Origin: Paenibacillus sp. SC116
Lineage (GTDB): Bacteria > Bacillota > Bacilli > Paenibacillales > Paenibacillaceae
Assembly: GCF_024733555.1 (NCBI RefSeq)
Contig: NZ_JANIOF010000001.1
Location: 909,225 to 973,224, forward strand
DNA: 64,000 bases
Direction: 5' to 3'
Position numbers and translations under genes: made by a program. The notes under the pieces are model-generated. The model was not told the DNA's origin and did no database searches. It saw nothing but the letters and a program-made list of their open reading frames with translations. Shown here piece after piece: positions 40,554-49,889 of this stretch (within the stretch, counting starts at the first letter, position 1; each line of letters opens with the position of its first letter).

Positions 40554-41485
40554 CCTTCCGCGTCTTCTGCAATTGTAACGACATGATGTTCTAATGCAAG
40601 TACAGTGTTGGGAAATACATTCTGTGCTTCCGCTAGAAGCTCATCCATCTGCTCCCCTTCTTTATATCTGGAACTGAAATGATTCAACGCAAGCTTCTTG
40701 GCACCAGCCTCCCTTGCAATCTCTGCTGCTTGCTGTGCCGTACTGTGACCGTATTCATTCGCATTATCAGCCTTGTCGTGCATATAAGTAGCCTCATGAA
40801 CAAGTAAATCAGCATTCCGAGCTAATCGCACTGCATGTTCACAAGGTTTCGTGTCTCCTAAAATAGCAACCGTTCGTCCTGGTATTGGTTCACCCAACAC
40901 AGAGGTAGCAAATAATAATTCCCCATTCGGCAGCTGCACATCTTTGCCTTGTTTAAGCTGTCCGTATACCGGCCCTGGTGGAATCCCTTTATCGCGCAGC
41001 AATTCGAACTTAAGTTTACCAGGACGGTCCTTCTCCACAATACGATAACCAAGTGTAGGAATTCGATGCGCAAGCTGCATCGCAGTTACAACGAATTGAT
41101 CATCTTCCCATACTACTCCAGGTTCAATCTCCTTAATAAGCAGCGGATAGGAAACCTCGGTTCGGCTTACTCCAAAACAAACTTTCATGTAATCGCCAAT
41201 TCCTTTAGGCCCAAATACTGTTAATGGAGTCTGCCCTCCTTGATAAGAGCGGCTTGAAAGGAAACCCGGGAGTCCAAATAGATGGTCACCATGTAAATGC
41301 GTAATAAATATAAACTCACATTTGCTCATTTTTAATGGCGAACGTAGAACTTGATGCTGGGTACCTTCGCCACAGTCAAACAACCAAAATGTTCCCCTCT
41401 CCTCTGTCAAGCGAAGTGCGAGGCTGCTAACATTTCGCGTTGTCGATGGCATACCTGCACCTGTCCCCAGAAAATAAATGTCCAC
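40544..41485 (-). CDS. rnz: Ribonuclease Z
   Basis: A protein of 313 residues. The metallo-beta-lactamase motifs are FLGTGAGMPSTTRN, IFITHLHGDHLFGLPG (HxHxDH), VLGDTKP, VHEATYMHDKA and ALNHFSSRY. It trims the 3' trailer of tRNA precursors. I chose the GTG at 41485 (preceding DIYFLGTG), with GGGG 7 nt upstream, because the longer frame adds about 30 residues not usual for the family. It is a single-copy housekeeping gene. Confidence 0.95.
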   Translation of the reverse strand: MDIYFLGTGAGMPSTTRNVSSLALRLTEERGTFWLFDCGEGTQHQVLRSPLKMSKCEFIFITHLHGDHLFGLPGFLSSRSYQGGQTPLTVFGPKGIGDYMKVCFGVSRTEVSYPLLIKEIEPGVVWEDDQFVVTAMQLAHRIPTLGYRIVEKDRPGKLKFELLRDKGIPPGPVYGQLKQGKDVQLPNGELLFATSVLGEPIPGRTVAILGDTKPCEHAVRLARNADLLVHEATYMHDKADNANEYGHSTAQQAAEIAREAGAKKLALNHFSSRYKEGEQMDELLAEAQNVFPNTVLALEHHVVTIAEDAEGTA

Positions 41486-41568
41486 ACTAACACCCCTCTC
41501 AATCTTATGAGCCTCATTGCGTATCCGTTTGACCCACGTCTTAACTATAAATATATTCAGTTTGTAAT

Positions 41569-41603
41569 AAAGCCCCTGCACCGTAATGACGGACAGAGGC
41601 TTC
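41569..41603 (-). terminator. Terminator after metH
   Basis: AAGCCCCTG (41570-41578) pairs with CAGAGGCTT (41594-41602) around a large loop; TTATTAC follows on the minus strand. The stem has one mismatch. Confidence 0.6.
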
Positions 41604-41631
41604 TTATCCTAATACTATTATGATTCCTATA

Positions 41632-44600
41632 TCACGCTTTATCTACATTAAAATATTGAGCTTGTGGATGTGCAAACACCATAGCACTTACAGATGCTTC
41701 TGGCTCCATCATAAATCCATCAGTTAGTTGTACGCCTATATCTTCCGGCATCAAAAGCTTAAACAATGGCTCTTGGTCCTCTAGATTTGGACACGCTGGA
41801 TAGCCAAAGGAAACACGAATTCCTTGATAGCGAGCGCCAAAACGCTCCTTCATTGTCATGGTATCAGGATCTGGATAGCCCCATACTTCCCGCATCATAT
41901 GATGAATCCGCTCTGCCAATGCTTCCGCCAATTCTAATGCTAAGGATTGCAATGCATGTGAACGAAGATATTGCCCCTCTTGCTTCCACAGCTCAGCTTG
42001 ATCTCGGATTCCTTCACCTGCAGTAACAACAAGGAAACCAACATAATCCATTACACCGCTATCTTTCGAACGAAGGAAGTCCGATAGACACAAATACGGC
42101 GCTACCTTCTGACGAGGGAAAGTAAAGGTATGAAGCACTTCATCTTGACGATCTGGATTATAGATATGGATCGAATTCCCTTCAGATTGCGCCGGGAAGA
42201 AACGATACATGGCATTAGCACGTAATTGCCCCGTTTGTTCACCATGTATAAGAAGTTCGTCGATCGTCTCCTTTAATTCCACTGCCTTTGGATCTTTAGC
42301 AGCTAGAAGCTTGTCTATGGTTCCCTTTAGACCCAGATGGTGCCCTAATAGCATTTGCATATTCACATAAGGTACAAGTTGCTTTGTTGGAATATCTCGA
42401 ATGACGTGACGGTTCAAATCAGGCGGCAAATATACCTGCGCCTCTCCAATAGCAGATCGTTCCACTCTCGTTAATTCAGGCAGCGTCTGTTCTTCTTCCG
42501 TCTCACGAGCTAATCTTTCCTTGTGTGCTCTTAGTTCTTCCACCAATATAGACCGTTCATTCGTGTTCATTAGTTTATTAGCCAAGTCCAATCCATCCAT
42601 TGCATCTTTTGCATAGAGAACAAGACCATCGTATTCTGGACTGATGCGATTTTTCGTGAACTTCCGTGTCAATGCGGCTCCGCCAACTAAAATAGGAACA
42701 TCGATTCCAGCACTTCGCATATCTTGAGCTGTAATAACCATCTGTTGTGCCGATTTTACAAGCAAACCAGACAGCCCGATTGCATCTGGTTTCTCCTTGC
42801 GATAAGCTTCGATCAGTTGATCAGGCGGGACTTTGATACCTAGGTTCACGATCTGATATCCATTATTGGATAGTATGATTTCCACTAGATTTTTACCAAT
42901 ATCATGCACATCACCTTTTACAGTCGCCAGCAAAATCTTACCCTTTACAGCACTCTCATTCTTCTCCATAAAGTTTTCCAGGTGAGCAACAGAGGCTTTC
43001 ATGACTTCAGCACTTTGCAATACTTCCGCAACGATAAGCTCGTTGTTATTGAACAATCGGCCTACCTCTTCCATGCCGGCCATCAATGGACCATTTATGA
43101 TCTCAAGAGGCGTGTACTTTTCCAATGCCAATGTAAGATCTGGTATGAGACCCTCTTTTGTACCTTCTACTACGTAGGATGCAAGGCGTTCCTCCAACGT
43201 AAGGTTACTAATCTTCTCTTTCTTCTCCACCTTACGATTGCGAAATGCCGCTACGAACTCCGCTAAAGTCACATCATTTGTGTTATACAGTAGCTCTTCA
43301 GAAAGCTTCCGTTCATGTTCAGGAATCGAAGCATAGCGCTCAAGCTTTTCTGTATTTACGATTGCGTAGTCCAAGCCTGCCTTTGTACATTCATATAAAA
43401 ATACGGAGTTGAGCACTTCACGGCCAGCCTCTGGGAGACCGAATGAAATGTTACTTACTCCTAATATAATTTGACATTTTGGCAACGATTGTTTAATTAA
43501 TCGGATACCTTCAATGGTTTCTTTGGCAGAGCCAATATACTGTTCATCGCCAGTACCTACGGGAAACACGAGTGGATCGAAAATAATATCTTCGGATTGT
43601 ATTCCAAAATCATTTACGAGAATATCGTGAGAGCGTATTGCAACTTCTAACTTATCTTCTCGTGTAATAGCCTGTCCACGTTCATCGATCGTTCCAACAA
43701 CTAACGCTCCTCCGTAACGGTGGACGATAGGCACCACTTCCTCAAATTTTTCCAAACCATCTTCAAGATTAATAGAGTTAATGATTGCCTTTCCTTGCGT
43801 ATGCTTCAGAGACATCTCGATTACTTTCGCATCGGTCGTGTCTATAACTAGAGGGACTTTTACTTTCTTAACGACTTCTTGTAAAAAGAGAGCCATATCT
43901 GTTTCTTCGTCCCGATCAGGATCCTGCAAACAAACATCGATGACATGCGCCCCATTTTTAACCTGCGCACGGGCAACTTCAGCTGCTTCTTCAATTTTAC
44001 CTTCGGAAATCAATCGCTTAAACTTGCGCGAACCTAGTACATTCGTTCGCTCTCCAACCATATAAGGGCGACCGCTATCTTCAATGTACACCGTCTCAAT
44101 ACCGGAAACAGCCGGGGGATGATCACCATATACTCTTCTTGGTTCATAATTTGATAACGTTTCTGCAAGCACACGAATATGCTGCGGAGTCGTACCACAG
44201 CATCCTCCAGCTATGTTCAGCCAGCCTTGCTCAGCAAAGGCAGCAATTTTTCGAGCAAGTGATTCAGGAGATTCGTGATATAAGCCATTTTCGTCAGGTA
44301 AGCCCGCATTTGGATAACAGCTAATCGCTGTCTTCCCAATACCAGCTAACGTTCTTAAATGATCACGCATAAACTCTGGACCTGTTGCACAGTTTAGACC
44401 TACCGAAATTGGCTGCAAATGTTCAAGAGATATGTAGAAGGATTCTATATTCTGCCCAGCCAACGTCGTACCCATTGGTTCGATCGTACCGGATATCATT
44501 AACGGCAGTTTCGTTCCTGTAGCCTCCATAGCACGCTGGATACCAATAGAACCTGCCTTAACATTCAATGTATCTTGGGATGTCTCTAACAGCATCACAT

Positions 44601-45069
44601 CAACACCAGATTCAATAAGCGCCAGCGCTTGATCATAGTACGTTTCGATAAGCTCATCGAACGTAACTCCACCTGTAACAGATAACGTCTTTGTCGTTGG
44701 CCCCATCGCACCAATTACATAACGTGGATGTTCAGGTGTCGAATATTTTTCCGCCGCCTCAACAGCTAATCGAGCAGCTTCTAAGTTCAGTTCTCTTGCA
44801 CGATGTTGAATATCATATTCAGCTAGTACTAGACTTGTAGAACCAAACGTATTTGTAGATATTAGATCTGCACCAGCAGCCAAGTATTGTTCATGAATAT
44901 CTCGAATTACATCAGGCCGAGTCACAACTAATATTTCATTACAACCGTCCAAATCCTCTCCGCCAAAATCATCAGCCGTCAAATTAGCTTGTTGAATCAT
45001 CGTGCCCATAGCACCATCTAATATTAGAATTCGCTCTTGCATACGCGCGGTTAATAATGGTTTCGTCAT
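41632..45069 (-). CDS. metH: Cobalamin-dependent methionine synthase
   Basis: A protein of 1145 residues. It has an N-terminal homocysteine domain (LDGAMGTMIQ, zinc-binding IAGGCCGTTPQHI), a pterin-binding domain (MVGERTNVLGSRKF), a cobalamin cap and B12 domain (VKGDVHDIGKNLV with the axial His near residue 745; VGGAALTRKF) and a C-terminal activation domain (YGWG-like FGYPACPN). All modules are present and in the usual order. The start at ATG 45069 has GAGGTG 9 nt upstream, with GTG 45081 as an alternative. I see no cobalamin or SAM riboswitch upstream. Confidence 0.97.
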   Translation of the reverse strand: MTKPLLTARMQERILILDGAMGTMIQQANLTADDFGGEDLDGCNEILVVTRPDVIRDIHEQYLAAGADLISTNTFGSTSLVLAEYDIQHRARELNLEAARLAVEAAEKYSTPEHPRYVIGAMGPTTKTLSVTGGVTFDELIETYYDQALALIESGVDVMLLETSQDTLNVKAGSIGIQRAMEATGTKLPLMISGTIEPMGTTLAGQNIESFYISLEHLQPISVGLNCATGPEFMRDHLRTLAGIGKTAISCYPNAGLPDENGLYHESPESLARKIAAFAEQGWLNIAGGCCGTTPQHIRVLAETLSNYEPRRVYGDHPPAVSGIETVYIEDSGRPYMVGERTNVLGSRKFKRLISEGKIEEAAEVARAQVKNGAHVIDVCLQDPDRDEETDMALFLQEVVKKVKVPLVIDTTDAKVIEMSLKHTQGKAIINSINLEDGLEKFEEVVPIVHRYGGALVVGTIDERGQAITREDKLEVAIRSHDILVNDFGIQSEDIIFDPLVFPVGTGDEQYIGSAKETIEGIRLIKQSLPKCQIILGVSNISFGLPEAGREVLNSVFLYECTKAGLDYAIVNTEKLERYASIPEHERKLSEELLYNTNDVTLAEFVAAFRNRKVEKKEKISNLTLEERLASYVVEGTKEGLIPDLTLALEKYTPLEIINGPLMAGMEEVGRLFNNNELIVAEVLQSAEVMKASVAHLENFMEKNESAVKGKILLATVKGDVHDIGKNLVEIILSNNGYQIVNLGIKVPPDQLIEAYRKEKPDAIGLSGLLVKSAQQMVITAQDMRSAGIDVPILVGGAALTRKFTKNRISPEYDGLVLYAKDAMDGLDLANKLMNTNERSILVEELRAHKERLARETEEEQTLPELTRVERSAIGEAQVYLPPDLNRHVIRDIPTKQLVPYVNMQMLLGHHLGLKGTIDKLLAAKDPKAVELKETIDELLIHGEQTGQLRANAMYRFFPAQSEGNSIHIYNPDRQDEVLHTFTFPRQKVAPYLCLSDFLRSKDSGVMDYVGFLVVTAGEGIRDQAELWKQEGQYLRSHALQSLALELAEALAERIHHMMREVWGYPDPDTMTMKERFGARYQGIRVSFGYPACPNLEDQEPLFKLLMPEDIGVQLTDGFMMEPEASVSAMVFAHPQAQYFNVDKA

Positions 45070-45167
45070 CCGCCTGCCCACCTCTGTCTCAAAACGTTAG
45101 AACTAAGTGTAGCAGAAGTCCATCCAATAGGAAAGAATAGGTTTTCGGGTATGAATAAAAATGTTTC

Positions 45168-45196
45168 TTGCCCAATCATTTCCTCTGTACTATAAT
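45168..45196 (+). promoter_or_regulatory. Sigma-A promoter of mtnD
   Basis: TTGCCC (45168-45173) and TATAAT (45191-45196) with 17-bp spacing, about 50 bp before the mtnD start in the region shared with divergent metH. Confidence 0.8.
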
Positions 45197-45246
45197 ACCA
45201 AGTAAACCTAATGGAATAATACAATTGGAGAAATGAGGGATCGGCT

Positions 45247-45786
45247 ATGGCACAAATTCGAATCCGCAATACGAATGAAACGATAACCGGAGTAGAGAAA
45301 ATACGTGAGTATTTGAATAGTGTTGGAGTTTTGTATGAGCATTGGGAAGGAGATAAACTTCCTGCTGTGCTTAAGGATAAGTTTATTCTCTCTGATGAAG
45401 AGAAACAACAAATCCTATCGGTATACGATGAAGAAATTCGCGATCTAGCATCCCGTCGTGGCTATTTAACATGGGATATAGTCGCATTGTCAGATGCTAC
45501 TCCCAATATTGAAGAGCTATTGAAGAAGTTCGAACAAGTTCATACTCACACAGAGGATGAGGTTCGTGCCATTACAGCAGGTGAAGGCTATTTCATTATT
45601 AAAGCATCTGAAGAGATCGGTTATATTGATGTGCTAGTAGAATTAGGTGATGTCATCTCTGTACCTGAAAATATTCCTCACTTCTTCACACTAACGGATA
45701 AACGTCAAATTGTAGCTGTCCGCCTATTTATTGAAACAGAAGGATGGATTGCTCATCCTTTTGAGGATCCTGCATTTGTAAAATAG
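45247..45786 (+). CDS. mtnD: Acireductone dioxygenase
   Basis: A protein of 179 residues, the usual length. It has the cupin iron/nickel site HTHTEDEVRAIT (two His and Glu) and PHFFTL (third His). It oxidises acireductone in the methionine salvage pathway, returning 2-keto-4-methylthiobutyrate. GGAG lies before the ATG. It is divergent from metH, so methionine salvage and de novo methylation share an intergenic region. The other salvage genes are not in the window. Confidence 0.95.
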   Translation: MAQIRIRNTNETITGVEKIREYLNSVGVLYEHWEGDKLPAVLKDKFILSDEEKQQILSVYDEEIRDLASRRGYLTWDIVALSDATPNIEELLKKFEQVHTHTEDEVRAITAGEGYFIIKASEEIGYIDVLVELGDVISVPENIPHFFTLTDKRQIVAVRLFIETEGWIAHPFEDPAFVK

Positions 45787-45791
45787 GTAAC

Positions 45792-45825
45792 CGCCCCTAA
45801 TACCCTCGTGGTATAGGGGCGTTTC
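45792..45825 (+). terminator. Terminator after mtnD
   Basis: CGCCCCTA pairs with TAGGGGCG around a short loop, followed by TTTCT. Confidence 0.85.
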
Positions 45826-45862
45826 TATGTAACATATAGGCATATTATTTTTATCTCACCTA

Positions 45863-46291
45863 TTACTTGACCTTAAATTCTTTTTTAGGCATAGAATGGA
45901 GATCTCTTGCATCGACGTGAGAAATGACAGTATACGTTCCTGGCTTATCAAAAGTGTGTGTAAACTCATACTTTCCATCTTCGCTCCATTTCCCTTCATT
46001 GCGCAGATGTTCTTCTCCATCTAACCACCACTCAAACACTACCTTTGCATCATCTACTGCGGCTTCCTTTTGCGTAACACGAGCAATAATGGTTACTTCT
46101 TCATTTGCCGTCACGGTTTCAGGTACTGTGAGGTCTACTTGTATAGGAATAAGCTTAGCTGCTGGCGCTGATGAGTCTGCTTGCTGCTTAGCATGAGCAC
46201 TGTGGTCCTTCTCCTTGCTAGCCCCATCATCATTTGCACACCCAGCTAGCAATGTCATTGCAACGATAAATAAAGCCATAACTTTGCGCAA
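45863..46291 (-). CDS. YtkA-like lipoprotein
   Basis: A protein of 142 residues. A signal sequence ends in the lipobox LLAGC (near residue 18), followed by a Lys/Asp/Ala-rich linker. The mature domain is an Ig-like YtkA/FixH-type fold with YEFTHTFDKPGTYTVISHV. It is presumably anchored outside the membrane. The start is a TTG at 46291 with GGAAGG 8 nt upstream; a GTG and an ATG further out are possible. Copper or redox roles have been proposed for relatives; none is shown here. Confidence 0.8.
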   Translation of the reverse strand: MRKVMALFIVAMTLLAGCANDDGASKEKDHSAHAKQQADSSAPAAKLIPIQVDLTVPETVTANEEVTIIARVTQKEAAVDDAKVVFEWWLDGEEHLRNEGKWSEDGKYEFTHTFDKPGTYTVISHVDARDLHSMPKKEFKVK

Positions 46292-46510
46292 AAGACACAC
46301 CTTCCTCGTTCTACAAAATCCATTCATATGTAACTACGTTAACATACCCTACTATAACAAAATATGGATAACCTTATATAGCTACTTCTGAGTACATATG
46401 TGAACAGTTTATGACATAAATCATTTTACTTAAAAATGGAACTAATCCAAAAATTATGAAGCAGTCTTGTATTTTACAACAGGCATATTCATATTAATAT
46501 TGCTAGCAAC

Positions 46511-46535
46511 AAAAAAAGCCCGCCATAAGGCGGAC
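46511..46535 (-). terminator. Terminator after the HAD gene
   Basis: GTCCGCC pairs with GGCGGGC; TTTTTTT follows on the minus strand. Confidence 0.9.
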
Positions 46536-46541
46536 TTCCTA

Positions 46542-47357
46542 TTAATTAACGATTTCCTGCTGCTTGTTAATGGATTCAATTACATCGAACAAGTCATGCA
46601 AAGATTGTATGGAATACTCGGGTTTAATTTCACCCGTCAATGGCTTATCATTTCGATTCAACCATGCATTATGCATTCCTATACTAACAGATCCTTGAAT
46701 ATCCGTCGTCAACTTATCTCCTACCATCAAACCTTCATGAGGACGTATATTCAATAACTTCATAGCATGTTCAAACACAATTCTCGACGGCTTCCCTTCA
46801 GAGAAACGCCCAGAGATGACTACATGATCAAAGTAACTCGATATAGCAGGGACGCCATCCAGCTTTTCTTGTTGTAGACATGGAGCACCGTTTGTTAATA
46901 ACAAGAGTGGATAATCGGCTTTGAGCTTCTTCAGAACCTCGAAAGTATCCTCATAAACATATGGTCTTTTTCGACGCTCTTCCATAAATCTCTCCGCGCA
47001 AGCTTGTCCTAATTGCTCATTATCAACACCTAGGTTTCTAAGCCCCTCTGTCCAAGCCGCTACACGATACTGTGGTGCCAGCTTCTGTAGTATACGGAAT
47101 TCTTCATGCTCTCCGCCAGTGAAATGAGCCCACAGAGCTTCAAATGGATTAATTCCAATATTCTGTGTAAACGCATATGTCTCATAAGTAGCATATAATT
47201 GACGTGCAGCAGCACGAACGGCTTCTTCCAACTGCTTCGGATCTACACCTGACTGTTCATTTGCATACTGGCACGTTGCATCAAACGCTTCTTCCACACT
47301 ACGTTCATCCCACAATAACGTATCATCTAAATCAAACAATACCGCCTTAATCGTCAT
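46542..47357 (-). CDS. HAD-family hydrolase
   Basis: A protein of 271 residues. Motifs are AVLFDLDDTLLWD (nucleophile), LLLLTNGAPCLQQ (motif II), GKPSRIVFEHAM (motif III) and LMVGDKLTTDIQGS (motif IV), with a helical cap. The class resembles YjjG-like nucleotidases. The ATG at 47357 is preferred because GGAG lies 9 nt upstream; the ATG at 47372 forms a TAATG overlap with the previous gene. The substrate is unknown. Confidence 0.87.
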   Translation of the reverse strand: MTIKAVLFDLDDTLLWDERSVEEAFDATCQYANEQSGVDPKQLEEAVRAAARQLYATYETYAFTQNIGINPFEALWAHFTGGEHEEFRILQKLAPQYRVAAWTEGLRNLGVDNEQLGQACAERFMEERRKRPYVYEDTFEVLKKLKADYPLLLLTNGAPCLQQEKLDGVPAISSYFDHVVISGRFSEGKPSRIVFEHAMKLLNIRPHEGLMVGDKLTTDIQGSVSIGMHNAWLNRNDKPLTGEIKPEYSIQSLHDLFDVIESINKQQEIVN

Positions 47358-47371
47358 CGTTCCCAACTCCA

Positions 47372-47887
47372 TTACTTCGACAATTTTTCGTATGCGATAC
47401 CATGCTGCTCAGCAAATTTAATTAAACGCTCACCCATTGCGTCAGTATCATACCGATTCATAACGCGCGAAAACACCCAATTTGCACCTTTTTTCTCGGG
47501 CCAAATCAGTATATAACCAGGCTGGATCGTAATTTTCTTAATGTCTTTAGCCGAAAGGACGCGAAGACGGTTCCACTTTGGAGTAGAAAGATAGTCTTTC
47601 GCTACTTTTAAATACGGTCGACGCACAAACAAAATAATCCCGAGTGCGACATAGGCTATAACGGTCACCCAATATAATGTAGGAGACTGAGCCATTGCCA
47701 CTGCGTTACCAAGGAATGCATATAATAAAGATACAAAGATCAGAGTAGACGGTAAAATAAAGTTACGACCCTTAAACTCATCGTATTGTTCGCTGCCTAC
47801 TATAATCTCTTTCTGGCCTGATTTTTGACGCTGCTTGTTGAGTGCAGAGCTATTTTTACGTACTTTTCGTTCCCAACTGCGAGACAT
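47372..47887 (-). CDS. Conserved two-span membrane protein
   Basis: A protein of 171 residues with a basic N-terminus (SWERKVRKNSSALNKQRQK), two membrane helices (STLIFVSLLYAFLGNAVAMA and WVTVIAYVALGIILFV) and a cytosolic C-terminus with VLSAKDIKKITIQPGYILIW, which may form a small PH-like fold. I do not recognise the family. AGGAGG lies 10 nt before the ATG at 47887. It overlaps the HAD gene by TAATG and is probably co-transcribed. Confidence 0.75.
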   Translation of the reverse strand: MSRSWERKVRKNSSALNKQRQKSGQKEIIVGSEQYDEFKGRNFILPSTLIFVSLLYAFLGNAVAMAQSPTLYWVTVIAYVALGIILFVRRPYLKVAKDYLSTPKWNRLRVLSAKDIKKITIQPGYILIWPEKKGANWVFSRVMNRYDTDAMGERLIKFAEQHGIAYEKLSK

Positions 47888-47961
47888 TGCGGTCCGACCT
47901 CCTACTATAATCACTATAGCATATCAACTTAAGCTGATTCTTCAATTAAGGACGTAAATAA

Positions 47962-48177
47962 TTAATGTACGATATCTGATGAGGAGCCGTTACCATTTTC
48001 CTCTTCATCTTCTACCCATTTTACAGTATCCAAATTGTTACGAACCTGTTGACGGAATAGTACCAAGTATTCTTCGCGTAATTTCGCACGCTCAGCAGTT
48101 TCTTCTTCAGTCAAACCAATTGTCTTATGTTTGCGAGCCAACTCATTAATGCGCGCAATCATATCATCGATGTTCAT
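47962..48177 (-). CDS. ynzC: YnzC-like DUF896 protein
   Basis: A protein of 71 residues. The core MIARINELARKHKTIGLTEE and EYLVLFRQQVRNNLDTVKWVEDEE matches the DUF896/YnzC family. It is a small helical cytosolic protein. In B. subtilis ynzC lies with lexA, as here. The ATG at 48177 has GGAGG 8 nt upstream. Its function in other Firmicutes is linked to the SOS locus. Confidence 0.9.
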   Translation of the reverse strand: MNIDDMIARINELARKHKTIGLTEEETAERAKLREEYLVLFRQQVRNNLDTVKWVEDEEENGNGSSSDIVH

Positions 48178-48297
48178 TGTATTACCTCCGTCTTTACTAG
48201 CATATCCTTTACTTTGACACGGTAGCTGATTAATGTCAAGCAAACTGACGCTAATGCGGAAGGTGTGTAATCATACATTGCAGCATTAGACGATTTA

Positions 48298-48660
48298 TCA
48301 ACGATCTAATGAAGAAACGAATGGAATTTCGATTACTTCACCCACTTGCAAGTGCCTTCCAACCAAATTGTTATGATGCATGATATCATATACATTTTGT
48401 CTTATATCTTCCCCATCATTCATGTGTTCCTTAGCTAGACCCCATACCGTATCCCCCGACTGAACGATTACTCGCAACATATTTTCTTGCTTCCCTGTTC
48501 CGTCCGACAAAGCCTGTACAATAGAACCAAATGCCACAGACAACACAAGTACTAGTAAAGCAAATAATCCAAGCCTCTTTCCGTTAAGAAAATGACGTCT
48601 CTTTGGTGTATGTAAATAAGTCTCACGTTGACTATAAATGGATTGATAAGTTGTTCGCAT
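48298..48660 (-). CDS. yneA: YneA-like SOS cell-division suppressor with LysM domain
   Basis: A protein of 120 residues with an N-terminal membrane helix (LGLFALLVLVLSVAFGSIVQ) and an extracytoplasmic LysM domain (VIVQSGDTVWGLAKEHMN to NNLVGRHLQVGEVIEIPF). It is the YneA family, which halts division during the SOS response. The ATG at 48660 has GGGGG 8 nt upstream. It diverges from lexA and has LexA boxes upstream, as expected. B. subtilis YneA has the same layout. Confidence 0.9.
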   Translation of the reverse strand: MRTTYQSIYSQRETYLHTPKRRHFLNGKRLGLFALLVLVLSVAFGSIVQALSDGTGKQENMLRVIVQSGDTVWGLAKEHMNDGEDIRQNVYDIMHHNNLVGRHLQVGEVIEIPFVSSLDR

Positions 48661-48709
48661 AATAACATCCCCCAAACGCTTGTTCTTAATTTCAGCCAAT
48701 AATGTAACA

Positions 48710-48723
48710 CGAACATTTGTTTG
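48710..48723. promoter_or_regulatory. LexA box 1
   Basis: CGAACATTTGTTTG against CGAAC-N4-GTTCG, one mismatch. It lies in the yneA upstream region. Confidence 0.75.
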
Positions 48724-48738
48724 AGTCAACGCTTTTTA

Positions 48739-48752
48739 AGAACCTACGTTCC
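48739..48752. promoter_or_regulatory. LexA box 2
   Basis: AGAACCTACGTTCC contains a perfect GAAC-N4-GTTC core; only the outer bases differ. Confidence 0.75.
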
Positions 48753-48823
48753 CTTTATTTTTGACTGTGAAGACAAAATTATTACCATATCTTCAATTTG
48801 TATATTGAAATAAACGATTTTTT

Positions 48824-48853
48824 AGAACTTACGTTTGTACGAACGGTAGTTCT
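48824..48853. promoter_or_regulatory. LexA boxes 3 and 4 overlapping the lexA promoter
   Basis: AGAACTTACGTTTG (48824-48837) and CGAACGGTAGTTCT (48840-48853) are adjacent. The second is a near-perfect CGAAC-N4-GTTC site. They overlap TTGTAC (48835-48840), the -35 of the lexA promoter, with TATAAT at 48858-48863. Confidence 0.85.
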
Positions 48854-48898
48854 ATGGTATAATTTCTGACAAAAGAGAACTCATTGGAGTTGATAACT

Positions 48899-49528
48899 TT
48901 GTCAAAAATATCGAGCCGTCAGCAAGCGATACTCGAATTTATAAGAAATGAAGTACGTCTTAAAGGATACCCACCATCTGTACGTGAGATTGGAGAAGCT
49001 GTTGGGTTAGCTTCTAGCTCAACCGTACATGGTCATCTTGATCGCCTTGAGAAGAAAGGCTTCATTCGTAGAGATCCAACTAAGCCTCGTGCTATTGAAT
49101 TGCTCAGCCATGATCAATCGGAGCGCATGCATGATTTCTCGAACACTATCGCACGCGTTCCAGTTGTTGGTAAGGTAACTGCTGGGGAGCCTATTACAGC
49201 AACAGAGAATATTGAAGATTATTTCCCACTGCCTCTTCATATGGTAGGAGATGATTCAAATACGTTTATGTTGACTGTTTCAGGTAGCTCAATGATCGAA
49301 GCAGGCATACATAACGGAGACTATGTCATCGTTCGCCAACAGCAAACTGCTTCTAACGGAGACATCGTTGTTGCTATGACAGAAGATAACGAAGCGACTG
49401 TGAAAACTTTCTACAAAGAGAAGGATCATATTCGTCTTCAACCAGAGAACTCCAGCATGGAGGCTATCCGACTCAAGCATGTTACGATTCTAGGCAAGGT
49501 AGTTGGCCTATTCCGTGATTTCCATTAA
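48899..49528 (+). CDS. lexA: LexA repressor, SOS regulator
   Basis: A protein of 209 residues. An N-terminal winged helix-turn-helix ([20 protein letters not shown]) is followed by the self-cleavage site VTAGEPITA (Ala-Gly), the nucleophile GSSMIEAGI (Ser) and [10 protein letters not shown] (Lys). It represses SOS genes until RecA stimulates autocleavage. I chose the TTG at 48899 because GGAG lies 9 nt upstream and [10 protein letters not shown] matches the family start. It is divergent from yneA, and its promoter lies in LexA boxes, giving autorepression. Confidence 0.97.
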   Translation: MSKISSRQQAILEFIRNEVRLKGYPPSVREIGEAVGLASSSTVHGHLDRLEKKGFIRRDPTKPRAIELLSHDQSERMHDFSNTIARVPVVGKVTAGEPITATENIEDYFPLPLHMVGDDSNTFMLTVSGSSMIEAGIHNGDYVIVRQQQTASNGDIVVAMTEDNEATVKTFYKEKDHIRLQPENSSMEAIRLKHVTILGKVVGLFRDFH

Positions 49529-49584
49529 TATTCGTTTACTCACGCATCTGCTTCGAGTACTCTGCTCGAGAAACATCAATAAGA

Positions 49585-49632
49585 AAGGAGCTTTCCACAA
49601 TGGGTTTTCACCATTGGGATAGCTCCTTTTTA
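49585..49632 (+). terminator. Terminator after lexA
   Basis: AGGAGCT pairs with AGCTCCT, with an inner CAATGG/CCATTG helix, followed by TTTTT. The rest of the 49529-49889 gap is AT-rich, with the palindrome at 49766-49782 and no gene. Confidence 0.9.
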
Positions 49633-49765
49633 CTTACTCCTTTTCCTACCATTTAAATTTTAATCACACCTCACTACTATTCAGGATATAGCCCATTTTC
49701 TTTAACATCTCCTATTTTATTATATCTTTATCCACCCACCTACAACTTACTATTCCCTCATACTA

Positions 49766-49782
49766 TTTGTCCTTAGGACAAA
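49766..49782. promoter_or_regulatory. Inverted repeat upstream of the 49.9-kb gene
   Basis: TTTGTCC-TTA-GGACAAA is a perfect 7-bp palindrome with a 3-nt centre, about 110 bp before the next gene. It could be an operator. No known regulator is assigned. Confidence 0.5.
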
Positions 49783-49889
49783 ACTTGTTTGTACTATGTA
49801 AGGATTTAGGAATTAATAGGCAAATGCCGTGAACATAATAGGTAACAGTCCCATAGACTAATGTAGATTTTACGTTTAGGAGGACTAGA

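Noticed and set aside
45070..45246. Possible cobalamin or SAM riboswitch upstream of metH/mtnD
   Set aside because: No aptamer consensus elements were seen; the gap is only about 180 bp and holds a normal promoter.
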